Positions 45,883 through 53,800 of a stretch of DNA of 64,000 nt are shown here, one piece after another (position 1 is the first letter of the stretch; every line of letters starts with the position of its first letter). The notes under the pieces were generated by a model, which saw nothing but the letters and a program-made list of their open reading frames with translations, was not told the origin of the DNA and ran no database searches. Made by a program: the position numbers and the translations under genes. Source of the stretch: Clostridiaceae bacterium M8S5 (GTDB taxonomy: Bacteria; Bacillota; Clostridia; Tissierellales; MCWD3); contig CP118523.1 of the NCBI GenBank assembly GCA_029227815.1, forward strand, positions 1,674,001-1,738,000, read 5' to 3'.

Positions 45883-46701
45883 ATGAGACATAAGAATATT
45901 TTAAAGTATATTTTAATCATTATGATTAGTATAATGTTTGCAATGCTTTTACACATAATAACATCAAACTTTAGCACTACACCTAAAAACCCAGAGTGGA
46001 GTATAATCGTACAAAATATAGGACTAACAGCTACATTGATACTATGGTATATAATAGCTTTTGGTAGTATTGCGTTGGTGTACAGTATGTTTAGAAGTTC
46101 TGTAAGTGGAGTACGCTATGGATTAGGTATAGGTATACTTTGGTTATGGGGTATGCTAGAGGGAGTATCACTATCAGGAAATCCTTATATAAATGAATTC
46201 ATTACAGGTTTAAGTGATGCCCTACCAATCATATTAATGGGATTGTTACTAGGGAGATTTATCCCAAACTCAGAAAATAAAAAACTGCGAAAAGAACCTA
46301 TTTTACTTAGGAACAAAATTATATCTTTAGTTAGTTTTTCATTAGTATTTTTAGTAGGTAGAAGTATTTTTTACTATACAGGTGTAATGACCTGTGGATA
46401 TAAGCAATACCCGTATTTTACAGTTATTTGGACTTTCATAATGGGGACATGTATAGGAATAGCATATATACTGATAGGTCAAACTATGAAGAGAAAGTCA
46501 ATACTTCATAATGCTATAAAGTTTGGAGTCATAGTATTTGGAGTAAACTGGACAGTGTTTGTCATATTCATGCCATTTGTTTTTAGAGGTAAGGTAGTTG
46601 CTAGTATTATAAGAATACTAGTAGATGTAGGTCTTATAATTTGTAGCTGCTACTTATCGGAGAGATTAAGTAAAAAAAGAAAATATAAAATCTTAACATA
46701 A
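45883..46701 (+). CDS. Polytopic membrane protein, unknown function
   Basis: 272 residues, roughly eight hydrophobic segments with short basic loops. No recognised motif. GGGGGAGA precedes ATG 45883, 29 bases after the PAP2 gene, so co-transcription is likely. A terminator follows. Confidence 0.65.
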   Translation: MRHKNILKYILIIMISIMFAMLLHIITSNFSTTPKNPEWSIIVQNIGLTATLILWYIIAFGSIALVYSMFRSSVSGVRYGLGIGILWLWGMLEGVSLSGNPYINEFITGLSDALPIILMGLLLGRFIPNSENKKLRKEPILLRNKIISLVSFSLVFLVGRSIFYYTGVMTCGYKQYPYFTVIWTFIMGTCIGIAYILIGQTMKRKSILHNAIKFGVIVFGVNWTVFVIFMPFVFRGKVVASIIRILVDVGLIICSCYLSERLSKKRKYKILT

Positions 46702-46733
46702 AAAGGAGTGTCTATTTAGAGATACTCCTTTTT
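46701..46733 (+). terminator. Terminator after the membrane protein
   Basis: AAAAGGAGTGTCT pairs with AGAGATACTCCTTTT, with a T run. Confidence 0.9.
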
Positions 46734-46749
46734 ATGCTAAAATTCATAT

Positions 46750-46799
46750 TTGACATACCTAGAACATCTATGTATAATAATACCTAGATGTTCTAGGTA
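46750..46799 (+). promoter_or_regulatory. PadR promoter and overlapping palindromic operator
   Basis: A consensus promoter, TTGACA (46750-46755), 17 bases, TATAAT (46773-46778), is embedded in a perfect 15-base inverted repeat: TACCTAGAACATCTA (46756-46770) and TAGATGTTCTAGGTA (46785-46799). One arm fills the -35/-10 spacer and the other lies just after the -10, so binding would block RNA polymerase. It is the likely autoregulatory site of the PadR protein. Confidence 0.9.
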
Positions 46800-46831
46800 A
46801 TAATTCAAGAAAAATAAAGGAGGAACTTTTT

Positions 46832-47176
46832 ATGCAGATAGACAAAGGTTTATTAGGTGGAAGCACTGTACTACTTCTATTAACATTACTTGAAGAAAGC
46901 GATAAATACGGGTATGAGATAATAAAAGAGTTAGAAATAAAATCTGACAATACATTTAGTTTTAAAGAGGGTACGTTATATCCAGTATTACATAAACTAG
47001 AAAACAAAGGGTTTGTCAGCTCTTATATGAACAAAGGTGAGACTGGTAGGATGAGAAAGTACTACAAAATAACTAGGAAAGGAAAAAAACAACTTGCAGA
47101 AGAAAAAAAGCAATGGGGAGTATTTTCAAAAACAGTGGACAAGGTAATCGGAGGTGGTTCACATGCCATTGTCTGA
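46832..47176 (+). CDS. PadR-family transcriptional regulator
   Basis: 114 residues, winged helix: LLTLLEESDKYGYEIIKELE, FKEGTLYPVLHKLENKGFVSSY and RKYYKITRKGKKQL. PadR proteins repress stress or transport genes until a ligand binds. AAAGGAGGA precedes ATG 46832. The operator upstream implies self-repression of this three-gene operon. Confidence 0.92.
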   Translation: MQIDKGLLGGSTVLLLLTLLEESDKYGYEIIKELEIKSDNTFSFKEGTLYPVLHKLENKGFVSSYMNKGETGRMRKYYKITRKGKKQLAEEKKQWGVFSKTVDKVIGGGSHAIV

Positions 47177-47882
47177 AAAGGATAGTTTTATATCAACAGT
47201 TCTTAGTCATGTTAAATTCCCTTCTAGTAGAAAAAAAATACAGTTAGAACTAGAGTCACACATATTGGACAAGATAGATTATTATGTAGAACAAGGATAC
47301 GATGAAAAAGAAGCAGAGCAAATGGCAGTAAAAGATATGGGAGATGCTAACAGTATAGGCAAAGAGCTTAATAAAGAACATAACCCTATATTAGGGTGGA
47401 TGTGCAAAATAACTATGTACTCAATTATATTGTTGTTAATTTTTATAGTTATATATCTAGAAGGACTACTAATGCCTGTTATTGCTCCTTCGCCAATCGA
47501 TAGAATATCCAAATCAGACATAGTTTATCATATAAGTGTAGACAAGAAGGTAACGATAGATGATACAGTTATCAAATTTACAGATTTAGCATATAAGAAA
47601 GATGGTACTTTAAATTTATTTTATGAATACTATGATAAAAGTATAAGGGGAATTGGATGGAGTACAAATGTAATAAGTAAGATTAAAGATGACAATGGTA
47701 ATGAATATTTTCACCGACTTATTCAATCAAATAGTGGATATATAAAAAGGGAGCAAGTAGAGATTAAAGACTTTTCACATAAAGCTTCTAGTTTAACAAT
47801 AAGCTACAATGAATATAATCGCAAATATATAGTTACAATCCCTATAAGCAAAAAGGCCAAGCAAGGAGGCAGTTATGAATAA
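47163..47882 (+). CDS. Permease-prefix-domain membrane protein
   Basis: 239 residues. The N-terminal helical domain (about 1-75: LSHVKFPSSRKKIQLELESHILDKIDYYVEQGYDEKEAEQMAVKDMGD) is the 'permease prefix domain 1' that commonly follows PadR genes. Then a transmembrane helix (about 82-105) and an extracellular beta-rich domain. ATG 47163 follows GGAGGTGG within the padR 3' end, so it is coupled to padR. Probably a partner or sensor of the membrane stress module. Confidence 0.8.
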   Translation: MPLSEKDSFISTVLSHVKFPSSRKKIQLELESHILDKIDYYVEQGYDEKEAEQMAVKDMGDANSIGKELNKEHNPILGWMCKITMYSIILLLIFIVIYLEGLLMPVIAPSPIDRISKSDIVYHISVDKKVTIDDTVIKFTDLAYKKDGTLNLFYEYYDKSIRGIGWSTNVISKIKDDNGNEYFHRLIQSNSGYIKREQVEIKDFSHKASSLTISYNEYNRKYIVTIPISKKAKQGGSYE

Positions 47883-48393
47883 ACAAACAAAAAAACTTAT
47901 TATAAATACTAGTATTTTGGCTATTATTATTCTTATGTTGTATTTAAGATCAGGATTGTATATATCGCCTATCAAAGCTCACGAGGACTCAGAGAGAGGG
48001 TTGCATTACGGGCCATCAAAGATTGTTCATAGTAGAGATTTTAAAGATGGAAAATATTATTTATGTAAATATGACAAATGGATATCAGTAGATGAAATCC
48101 TCAAAAGCAAGCTGTTTTTTTGGAGAGCTGGAAGTCCATCATTTGGTCTAGAAAATAAAAAAGATAAATCAGTTGTATTTTCGTGGAGTAGACATGACAG
48201 TAGAAGAATCGTATATGGAGCAATTAACGATGCAAGAATAAAGAAAATAGAAGTTCATCTTACTGATGGAACTACTTTGACAGAAACAAAGTTTTACGAT
48301 AATCTATTTCTAATTAATTGGGAAGCTGTAAACATGAAAAAAATAATAGCACGAGATTCAAGCGATAATATAATATATGAATCCGAGTATTAG
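47875..48393 (+). CDS. Membrane-anchored extracytoplasmic protein, unknown
   Basis: 172 residues. A Lys-rich N-terminus and a single transmembrane helix (about 8-27) are followed by an outside domain with conserved-looking Trp/Tyr/Gly. No known family. It overlaps the preceding stop by eight bases with AAGGAGG upstream, completing the PadR operon. Confidence 0.65.
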   Translation: MNKQTKKLIINTSILAIIILMLYLRSGLYISPIKAHEDSERGLHYGPSKIVHSRDFKDGKYYLCKYDKWISVDEILKSKLFFWRAGSPSFGLENKKDKSVVFSWSRHDSRRIVYGAINDARIKKIEVHLTDGTTLTETKFYDNLFLINWEAVNMKKIIARDSSDNIIYESEY

Positions 48394-48431
48394 AGTATTT
48401 GATAGTGAACAAAAAAGCTTTGCAGTATAAC

Positions 48432-48460
48432 TTGTCAATTTAACAATATTATGGTACAAT
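48432..48460 (+). promoter_or_regulatory. Promoter of the PAS-PilZ gene
   Basis: TTGTCA (48432-48437), 17 bases, TACAAT (48455-48460), 50 bases before the start codon. Confidence 0.7.
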
Positions 48461-48510
48461 ATTGACGAAAATTACTTTGGCAATCAAACTATTATTGTGA
48501 GGTGAATAAC

Positions 48511-49386
48511 ATGGATACTCTATTAAAGCTAAAAGAGTTGTTAAAATCTGATTCTGTAGGAGTAGCTATCCTGAACATAAAAAATCTCAATAATTGTTTT
48601 TATACAATGAATGACACCTTGAAAGAATATTTTAAATACAGCGAAGATGAGATAAACAGGCTAACATTAGCAGATATTACACATTCAGATGATTTGATTA
48701 AAACACTTAAAAGTAGCCAAAAAATATTAAACAAAGAGATTCCGAGGATTACATACCAAAAGAGGTATATAAGGAAAGATGGAACTATGTTCTGGGGATC
48801 GACAACTCTGTCTAGGATTTCGGATTGTTTTCTTTTGTATATTGTGAAAGATATAACTGTCTTAGAAGAAGTAGAAGAAGAGATAAAACATTTATTAGCT
48901 CCATTATCAGATCAAGACAAAAATGAATGTTGCATGAAAGTAAAAAAGCAAACTATTAAAAAAGATGCATCTAAAAAGGATCGTAAATATTACAGAGTAG
49001 CATTACGTCAAAGTATTTGTGCTAAGATACATTTACAGCAAAATATGAAAGATTCAGTTATGGGGTTTTCTCCTACAAATGTATGCATAACAAATATCAG
49101 TGCAGGAGGATTATGTTTTATTTCAAACGAACGCTTACCAGAATATGAGGAATACGAAATATTGTTTGAATTTAAATTATTAGGTGAACTACTAAATCTA
49201 AGAGGAGATATAGTACGTTTTGGTAAAGTGAAAGGGAAGTATGAGTATGGAGTAAGATTTATCATTGATGAAAATGAAAGAGATAAACTCATGAAGATTT
49301 TGAATAATGTCACTGTAATCAATAGGAACTTACTAGATTTATACGATACAGATTTATGCACTGAATTATGTAAAAAAGATAATTAA
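48511..49386 (+). CDS. PAS-PilZ protein, predicted cyclic di-GMP receptor
   Basis: 291 residues. An N-terminal PAS sensor (about 1-125: FKYSEDEINRLTLADITHSDD, RYIRKDGTMFWGSTTLSRI) is followed by a linker and a PilZ domain (about 160-275). The PilZ signature is complete: RxxxR at R162/R166 and NxSxxG at 195 (NISAGGL). PilZ domains bind c-di-GMP. The PAS domain presumably reads a ligand or redox signal and the protein passes both inputs to a partner. ATG 48511 follows GAGGTGAA. Single gene with its own promoter and terminator. Confidence 0.88.
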   Translation: MDTLLKLKELLKSDSVGVAILNIKNLNNCFYTMNDTLKEYFKYSEDEINRLTLADITHSDDLIKTLKSSQKILNKEIPRITYQKRYIRKDGTMFWGSTTLSRISDCFLLYIVKDITVLEEVEEEIKHLLAPLSDQDKNECCMKVKKQTIKKDASKKDRKYYRVALRQSICAKIHLQQNMKDSVMGFSPTNVCITNISAGGLCFISNERLPEYEEYEILFEFKLLGELLNLRGDIVRFGKVKGKYEYGVRFIIDENERDKLMKILNNVTVINRNLLDLYDTDLCTELCKKDN

Positions 49387-49398
49387 ATATTCATAACA

Positions 49399-49437
49399 AA
49401 TAAGAGCTGGTTGAGAAGACCAGCTCTTATTTTCTAG
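49399..49437 (+). terminator. Terminator after the PAS-PilZ gene
   Basis: AATAAGAGCTGGT pairs with ACCAGCTCTTATT, followed by TTT. Confidence 0.9.
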
Positions 49438-49636
49438 GAAATAAAGATATTGTGACACATTTCTATTGTATATTTATTAATAGATATACAAATATCATGA
49501 ACAAATTAGCTATATAGTGGACTATGTGATGTATATGGTCGAAAGTCAAATTAACTTTTTAATAATTACCTTTTAGGTAAAAAAAATTATAACTAAAACT
49601 CCATTAATCTACAAAAATTTCTAAAAAAATAATATA

Positions 49637-49665
49637 TTTACAAATATTATTAACCATGATATACT
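49637..49665 (+). promoter_or_regulatory. Promoter of the TPR-peptide locus
   Basis: TTTACA (49637-49642), 17 bases, TATACT (49660-49665) with an extended TGA before the -10. The preceding 200 bases contain only a short palindrome, TACCTTTTAGGTA (49568-49580), as a possible operator. Confidence 0.7.
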
Positions 49666-49700
49666 AAAGACAACCAATAATATCACAAGGAGTGACCAAG

Positions 49701-50396
49701 TTGCAAACTAATTTGTCAAATCTAAGTGACAACAATGTATTGAACATACAAGAAGTTTTCAATCTTATCCAGAGTTACAAATACGAGGAAGCTTTTCTAT
49801 TATCGTCACAAATAATGAAAAGAGGTGAAGATGGCGATCAATTATTCCATGAATGGGTTAAGGCACTAGCTGAATTTTATTCATGCAAAAAGAAAGAAAC
49901 AGCAATCAAGTTACTAGAAAAAATTAAACCTGCTAAATTAGAAAATGAAATACATTTTAGGATAGTGAATTCTCTTATGGTATTTTACGTAGAAAATGAG
50001 GACAAGCATAACTTCATAAAAAACAAGGAAGAATTAGTATTAAACTTACACATACTTTCTAATATTGATTTAATAGTCAGGATACTAGGCAATATTGGAA
50101 ATGGTTATTATGAGTTTAAGGATTATGTGAAGTCTCTAGATTATTGCGAAAAGACAATAGAAGTAGCACAGAAGAATAGGTTTCTTGATTTTAAATTTTA
50201 TGAAATATTAATGATAAAAATAATGAATTTACTATATTTAGGAGAACGAGAAAAAGCAGATGAATTAAGAAAAGATTTTGAGTTATTAATTAAGATATCA
50301 GGTGATATAAACATTAAAGAATACTTGGATAAAGCTATAGACAATTATCATAAGGAGGTGAAAAATAATGAAAAAGATGATAAACAAAGCATGTAA
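49701..50396 (+). CDS. TPR-repeat protein, candidate peptide receptor
   Basis: 231 residues, all-helical with TPR-like pairs (for example FNLIQSYKYEEAFLLSSQIM and NGYYEFKDYVKSLDYCEKTIEVA). There is no DNA-binding domain, membrane segment or signal peptide. It resembles the peptide-binding half of RRNPP/Rap regulators. TTG 49701 is eight bases after AAGGAG; GTG 49692 overlaps that site. Its last 29 bases overlap a 39-residue exported-looking peptide gene, exactly the arrangement of rap-phr pairs. It could act by binding a response regulator or another protein, with the peptide as inhibitor or activator; inferred from architecture. Confidence 0.7.
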   Translation: MQTNLSNLSDNNVLNIQEVFNLIQSYKYEEAFLLSSQIMKRGEDGDQLFHEWVKALAEFYSCKKKETAIKLLEKIKPAKLENEIHFRIVNSLMVFYVENEDKHNFIKNKEELVLNLHILSNIDLIVRILGNIGNGYYEFKDYVKSLDYCEKTIEVAQKNRFLDFKFYEILMIKIMNLLYLGEREKADELRKDFELLIKISGDINIKEYLDKAIDNYHKEVKNNEKDDKQSM

Positions 50397-50487
50397 AAAT
50401 CCAATATTTTTAGCGGCACTAATATTTACAATAGGTACTACCAGTAAATATGTTTCTATATTATCTGAATTCCCGTTTAATCATTAA
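50368..50487 (+). CDS. Candidate signalling propeptide 1
   Basis: 39 residues: a basic start (MKKMINKACKNP), a hydrophobic segment (IFLAALIFTIG) and a C-terminus ending SILSEFPFNH. This is the form of Phr/PapR-like propeptides, secreted and trimmed to a short C-terminal signal. ATG 50368 has an ideal AAGGAGGTG, located inside the TPR gene, so the two genes are overlapped and co-translated. It aligns with the second copy at 50791: MKK(M/L)I.K....NP and KY......P.NH. Confidence 0.75.
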   Translation: MKKMINKACKNPIFLAALIFTIGTTSKYVSILSEFPFNH

Positions 50488-50518
50488 ATGCTATAGGTTT
50501 ACTAAATAGCTCCAAGTA

Positions 50519-50609
50519 GTTTACAAGAAGGTTAAAAAATAATTTTATAATAGTTTATTTTTATCAATACTCATGTTACGTACAATCAGAGTTTCTTTTT
50601 AATCATTGA
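50519..50609 (+). pseudogene. Degenerate propeptide copy
   Basis: An in-frame stretch with no canonical start ends in QSEFLFNH at TGA 50607-50609, matching SEFPFNH of propeptide 1. Upstream it reads RRLKNNFIIVYF, still basic then hydrophobic. The start codon has been lost. It is followed by a hairpin (50613-50660). Confidence 0.6.
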
Positions 50610-50612
50610 AAT

Positions 50613-50660
50613 AAACACCCTTGTTTGCTAGTTTACCTTAATAGCAAATCGAGGGTGTTT
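50613..50660 (+). terminator. Hairpin after the degenerate propeptide copy
   Basis: AAACACCCT and TTTGCTA pair with TAGCAAA and AGGGTGTTT. A near-equivalent hairpin lies at 50991-51043. Confidence 0.7.
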
Positions 50661-50790
50661 ACAAATACCATAAGTGAAAACAATTTTATTTCTAGTCATG
50701 TTTGGAAGCATTATTAAAATAAACTGACCATTTTACATATTAAAATGTCTAGACAAAGCTATAGATAATTTAATGAGGAGGTGGAGGATA

Positions 50791-50907
50791 ATGAAAAAAC
50801 TGATAAAGAAATTTTATAACCCACTATGTTTAGCTTTTTTTATTACTTTATTTAGTTCTGCTTATAAGTATATTCAACTATTCATAGATATTCCAACTAA
50901 TCATTAG
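50791..50907 (+). CDS. Candidate signalling propeptide 2
   Basis: 38 residues with the same plan as propeptide 1: MKKLIKKFYNP, hydrophobic LCLAFFITLF, then KYIQLFIDIPTNH. AGGAGGTGGAGG precedes ATG 50791. The 25 bases before that site (GACAAAGCTATAGATAATTTA) repeat the 3' end of the TPR gene, so this copy arose by duplication of the TPR-peptide junction and the receptor part has been lost. Confidence 0.7.
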   Translation: MKKLIKKFYNPLCLAFFITLFSSAYKYIQLFIDIPTNH

Positions 50908-50921
50908 CTATATTACTTACC

Positions 50922-50978
50922 CTAAGCACTAGTAGATTGATATACAACATATTATCAAAATTTCCTTTTGATCATTAA
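50922..50978 (+). pseudogene. Second degenerate propeptide copy
   Basis: In-frame remnant ending LIYNILSKFPFDH at TAA 50976-50978, matching the C-terminus of propeptide 1 with two changes (Glu to Lys, Asn to Asp). No signal part or ribosome binding site remains. Confidence 0.55.
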
Positions 50979-50990
50979 ATAATATACGAT

Positions 50991-51043
50991 AAAATACCCA
51001 GTTTGCTGGTAGGTTACTTACCAGTTAAAACGTGGGTGTTTTT
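50991..51043 (+). terminator. Terminator of the peptide locus
   Basis: AAATACCCA pairs with TGGGTGTTT and an inner CTGGTA with TACCAG, followed by a T run. Confidence 0.85.
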
Positions 51044-51090
51044 ATGTTATCTTATTATAAATCTAGTGTTAAATTATTGTACTCGTGTGA

Positions 51091-51096
51091 TATAAT
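51091..51096 (+). promoter_or_regulatory. Extended -10 upstream of the methyltransferase
   Basis: TATAAT preceded by TGA, an extended -10, 29 bases before ATG 51125. No good -35. Confidence 0.45.
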
Positions 51097-51124
51097 AGAA
51101 TAAAATTATTTGGGGGAATCATGA

Positions 51125-51760
51125 ATGGAGCAAAAACACTATTGGGACAAAGTAGCTTATGACAAAGAGTTTACAACGGGTTTTAGAATGAATGTTTTTA
51201 AACAATATGTTCATATTGATAATAGGATATTGGATTATGGTTGTGGTTATGGGAGAACATTAAACCAATTATTTGAAGCAGGATATACACATCTGATTGG
51301 AGTAGATTTTTCTGAACAAATGATTAAGAGAGGACGCTCATTATGGGGTACATTCAAATTTGAAATTATAGAGAGTGGAAGACTGCCATATGAAGATGAT
51401 AGTTTTGATGCAGTTGTGTTAATTGCAGTGCTGACATGTATACCTGATGATATTGAGCAAATCAAGGTTATAGAAGAAATAAAGCGTGTATTAAAATCTA
51501 ATGGTGTAATCTATATCAATGATTTTCTGTTAAATGAAGATGAGAGAAATGTTTCAAGGTATCAGAAGTTTAGTGAGAAATATGAAAACTATGGTACATT
51601 TGAACTTAAAGAAGGGGTAGTCGTAAGACATCATGATACTAAATGGATAGATAAAATTAGTAGCAGTTTTGAAGATTTGTATTATGAGCCGACTGTATAT
51701 ACTACTATGAATGGAAATCGTTCAAATGGATTTGTGTATATGGGTAGGAATATTGAGTAG
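51125..51760 (+). CDS. Class I SAM-dependent methyltransferase
   Basis: 211 residues. Motif I ILDYGCGYGRTLNQLFEAGY, GVDFSEQMI, and DSFDAVVLIAVLTCIPDD identify a Methyltransf_11-type small-molecule enzyme. No substrate clue. TTGGGGGAA precedes ATG 51125. Not coupled to neighbours. Confidence 0.85.
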   Translation: MEQKHYWDKVAYDKEFTTGFRMNVFKQYVHIDNRILDYGCGYGRTLNQLFEAGYTHLIGVDFSEQMIKRGRSLWGTFKFEIIESGRLPYEDDSFDAVVLIAVLTCIPDDIEQIKVIEEIKRVLKSNGVIYINDFLLNEDERNVSRYQKFSEKYENYGTFELKEGVVVRHHDTKWIDKISSSFEDLYYEPTVYTTMNGNRSNGFVYMGRNIE

Positions 51761-52105
51761 TTTTAGAAATTAAGACAATTGATCGACTGGCACGTACTGT
51801 GAATTCGGGGTAACTAGAACATTAGAGTTAACATAGATCTATAACTTTATAGTATAGCTTATTAATTATTTGAATAGAAAGCCTCTTAATTTAGACAACA
51901 CCTATTTCTTTTACGTAAAGCAATGGGTGTTTTTTATATTGTAATTAACAAAAGCACTTTGAATTGAAACAAAATTATGTCGAATAATAACGAATTTGCA
52001 GTTTCATAATTCAAGTATTTTGTTATAATGAATATAAGAACGACGATTAATATAATAAAAAAAGTGAATCTATAGTAGTACTACATCATGGAAGGGGACA
52101 TAAAA
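51761..52105. other. Gene-free spacer with one terminator
   Basis: 345 bases. A terminator (AACACCTATT/AATGGGTGTT then T run) lies at 51897-51936. A TATAAT at 52024-52029 may serve the next gene, without a well-spaced -35. Nothing else recognised. Confidence 0.5.
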
Positions 52106-53146
52106 ATGAAAGTTGCTGATAATAGATTTGAAGAAAAATATATTGAAAGAATAAAAAAATTTCCTAATCAAATTTTAGATGAACATGAATATGCTATTCA
52201 GCAAGGATTCTCATATTTTGCTTCTGATAAATATAAAGATAAATTTATTGGTAAACCACCAAAAGGTGTTAAGAAAAAGATGATAAGAGATGCTATTGCT
52301 GGGAAAGCACCGCTACTGGGTGTTTTTTCAAATATGTTAGGTACTATAAGAGGTATGATACAAAACTTCAAAGATGCAGAAGAATATGTAGTAGAGCTTG
52401 AGAAAACGGGACGTATAGTAGATGAAAGCTCAATATGTAGTGAATCAGTATGGCAGGAGTTACAAAAATATGCTTGGGATAAGCATAATGTCCTTATTGG
52501 GTTTACAGAAGTGCCAAGAGAGTATATTTTTAAGAGAAAGGCTTTATTATTTAAATATGCTATCGTTTGTATCCAAGAAATGAAAGAAGAAGCTATTAAT
52601 AAAGCACCTTTAATTGAGGCTAGTTATGAGGCATTGCGTGTGTATAACAGTTTAGGCAAAGCCACTAATGATATGACTAGATGGCTAAAAGAAAATCACG
52701 GGATTAAATGTATGGCTTGCTCACCAATGGGTGGGTTAGTAGATACTGTACCTTTAGCTCAAAAAGCAGGGCTAGGAGGAGTAGGGCATAATGGATTATT
52801 GATAACTCCACAATTTGGACCTAGACAAAGGATATCTGTGATATTTGTAAATAGACCCATATTTGATTTTACAGATAGCAAAGAACATTTATGGATTAAT
52901 GAGTTTTGTAAAAATTGCAGGACATGTGAAAGAAAATGTGAGGCAAATGCGATTTATACTAATAAAATCAAAAATGATACTACAGGATTTGTTACTTCTA
53001 TAGATAGAGAAAAGTGCTACCCCTATTTTTCAAAGACTGGAGGTTGTGGAGTGTGTATCAAAGTATGTCCTTTTTCAAAAGGTAATAGTAGCTATGAAAA
53101 AATAAAGGATAGATATTTTAGTAAGGAAAAAAAGTATATTAATTAA
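52106..53146 (+). CDS. QueG/reductive-dehalogenase-like Fe-S oxidoreductase
   Basis: 346 residues. The central block GLGGVGHNGLLITPQFGPRQR is typical of the corrinoid-binding domain shared by epoxyqueuosine reductase (QueG) and reductive dehalogenases. The C-terminus has two [4Fe-4S] motifs: CKNCRTCERKCEANAI and CGVCIKVCPF. No twin-Arg signal, so cytoplasmic. It is likely a cobalamin- and Fe-S-dependent reductase; whether QueG or a novel branch is uncertain, since QueG's DCG motif is not obvious. ATG 52106 follows GAAGGGGAC; ATG 52088 overlaps upstream. It lies just before a B12 riboswitch locus. Confidence 0.8.
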   Translation: MKVADNRFEEKYIERIKKFPNQILDEHEYAIQQGFSYFASDKYKDKFIGKPPKGVKKKMIRDAIAGKAPLLGVFSNMLGTIRGMIQNFKDAEEYVVELEKTGRIVDESSICSESVWQELQKYAWDKHNVLIGFTEVPREYIFKRKALLFKYAIVCIQEMKEEAINKAPLIEASYEALRVYNSLGKATNDMTRWLKENHGIKCMACSPMGGLVDTVPLAQKAGLGGVGHNGLLITPQFGPRQRISVIFVNRPIFDFTDSKEHLWINEFCKNCRTCERKCEANAIYTNKIKNDTTGFVTSIDREKCYPYFSKTGGCGVCIKVCPFSKGNSSYEKIKDRYFSKEKKYIN

Positions 53147-53480
53147 GGTATATTCTCAAAACAAAATGATTTAGTAAGCTTGTATACAGTCAACCTCCAG
53201 CAGTATAAAAAACACAAGAGGTCTACAGCATGAAAGATGGCTTGAGATACCTGTTCCGACAAAGAAATACAAATATTCTATGTATTCACAAAAAATAAGA
53301 AGTGTGTTATAATGAAGGTCGAACGTTTTTAGTGTAACTATGAGGAATTTAAATATAAATAAACTTAATGATAAGGTAAATATACTAACAGATAGAGTTG
53401 AAAACAAGAGATTAAATTGCAGATATAATAAACTGCTGAGCAATATATGTTGTTATATAAATAAACTGAATATAAATGTA
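53147..53480. other. Gene-free stretch before the second riboswitch
   Basis: Over 330 bases, AT-rich. TATAAT at 53309 could be the -10 for the riboswitch transcript. An open frame from ATG 53340 to 53483 (47 codons) lacks a ribosome binding site and runs into the aptamer, so I do not call it a gene. No repeat seen. Confidence 0.4.
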
Positions 53481-53640
53481 TAGGTGCTAATATAATTATT
53501 AGATAATAGGGAAGCTAGGTGAAATTCCTACACGGGCCCGCCGCTGTAAATAGCTTATAGTGTTCATATACCACTGCCTTTTTGGTGGGAAGGTTGAATA
53601 TCTTAAAAAGCTTAAGTCAGAAGACCTGCCTTAACATAGA
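53480..53640 (+). ncRNA. Cobalamin riboswitch controlling the cblT/cblS-like operon
   Basis: ATAGGTGCTA (53479 on), GGGAAGCTAGGTGAAATTCC, CGGGCCCGCCGCTGTAA and the B12 box AAGTCAGAAGACCTGCCT (53614-53631) are in order. One difference from the consensus B12 box is the A in CAGAAGA (usually CAGGAGA). A terminator follows at 53700. Confidence 0.93.
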
Positions 53641-53699
53641 TTGCATGACTCTACGGGATCTAGAGGTAGTATAATCATATTAGATGATGTACATATCCC

Positions 53700-53727
53700 C
53701 ACCGTTATTCGTAATGGTGTTTTTTAT
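53700..53727 (+). terminator. Riboswitch terminator
   Basis: CACCGTTA-TTCG-TAATGGTG is a UUCG-loop hairpin followed by seven T residues. Expression platform of the riboswitch. Confidence 0.88.
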
Positions 53728-53800
53728 TTGGTTAAATTCCTAGGACATGCTTTCTAGTAGTATCTATAACATTAATAAATAAAAAAATAAGAGGTGGATT

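Noticed and set aside
53340-53483. Open frame of 47 codons before the second cobalamin riboswitch
   Set aside because: No ribosome binding site; composition is simply AT-rich (Asn/Lys/Ile); it runs into the conserved 5' end of the riboswitch.
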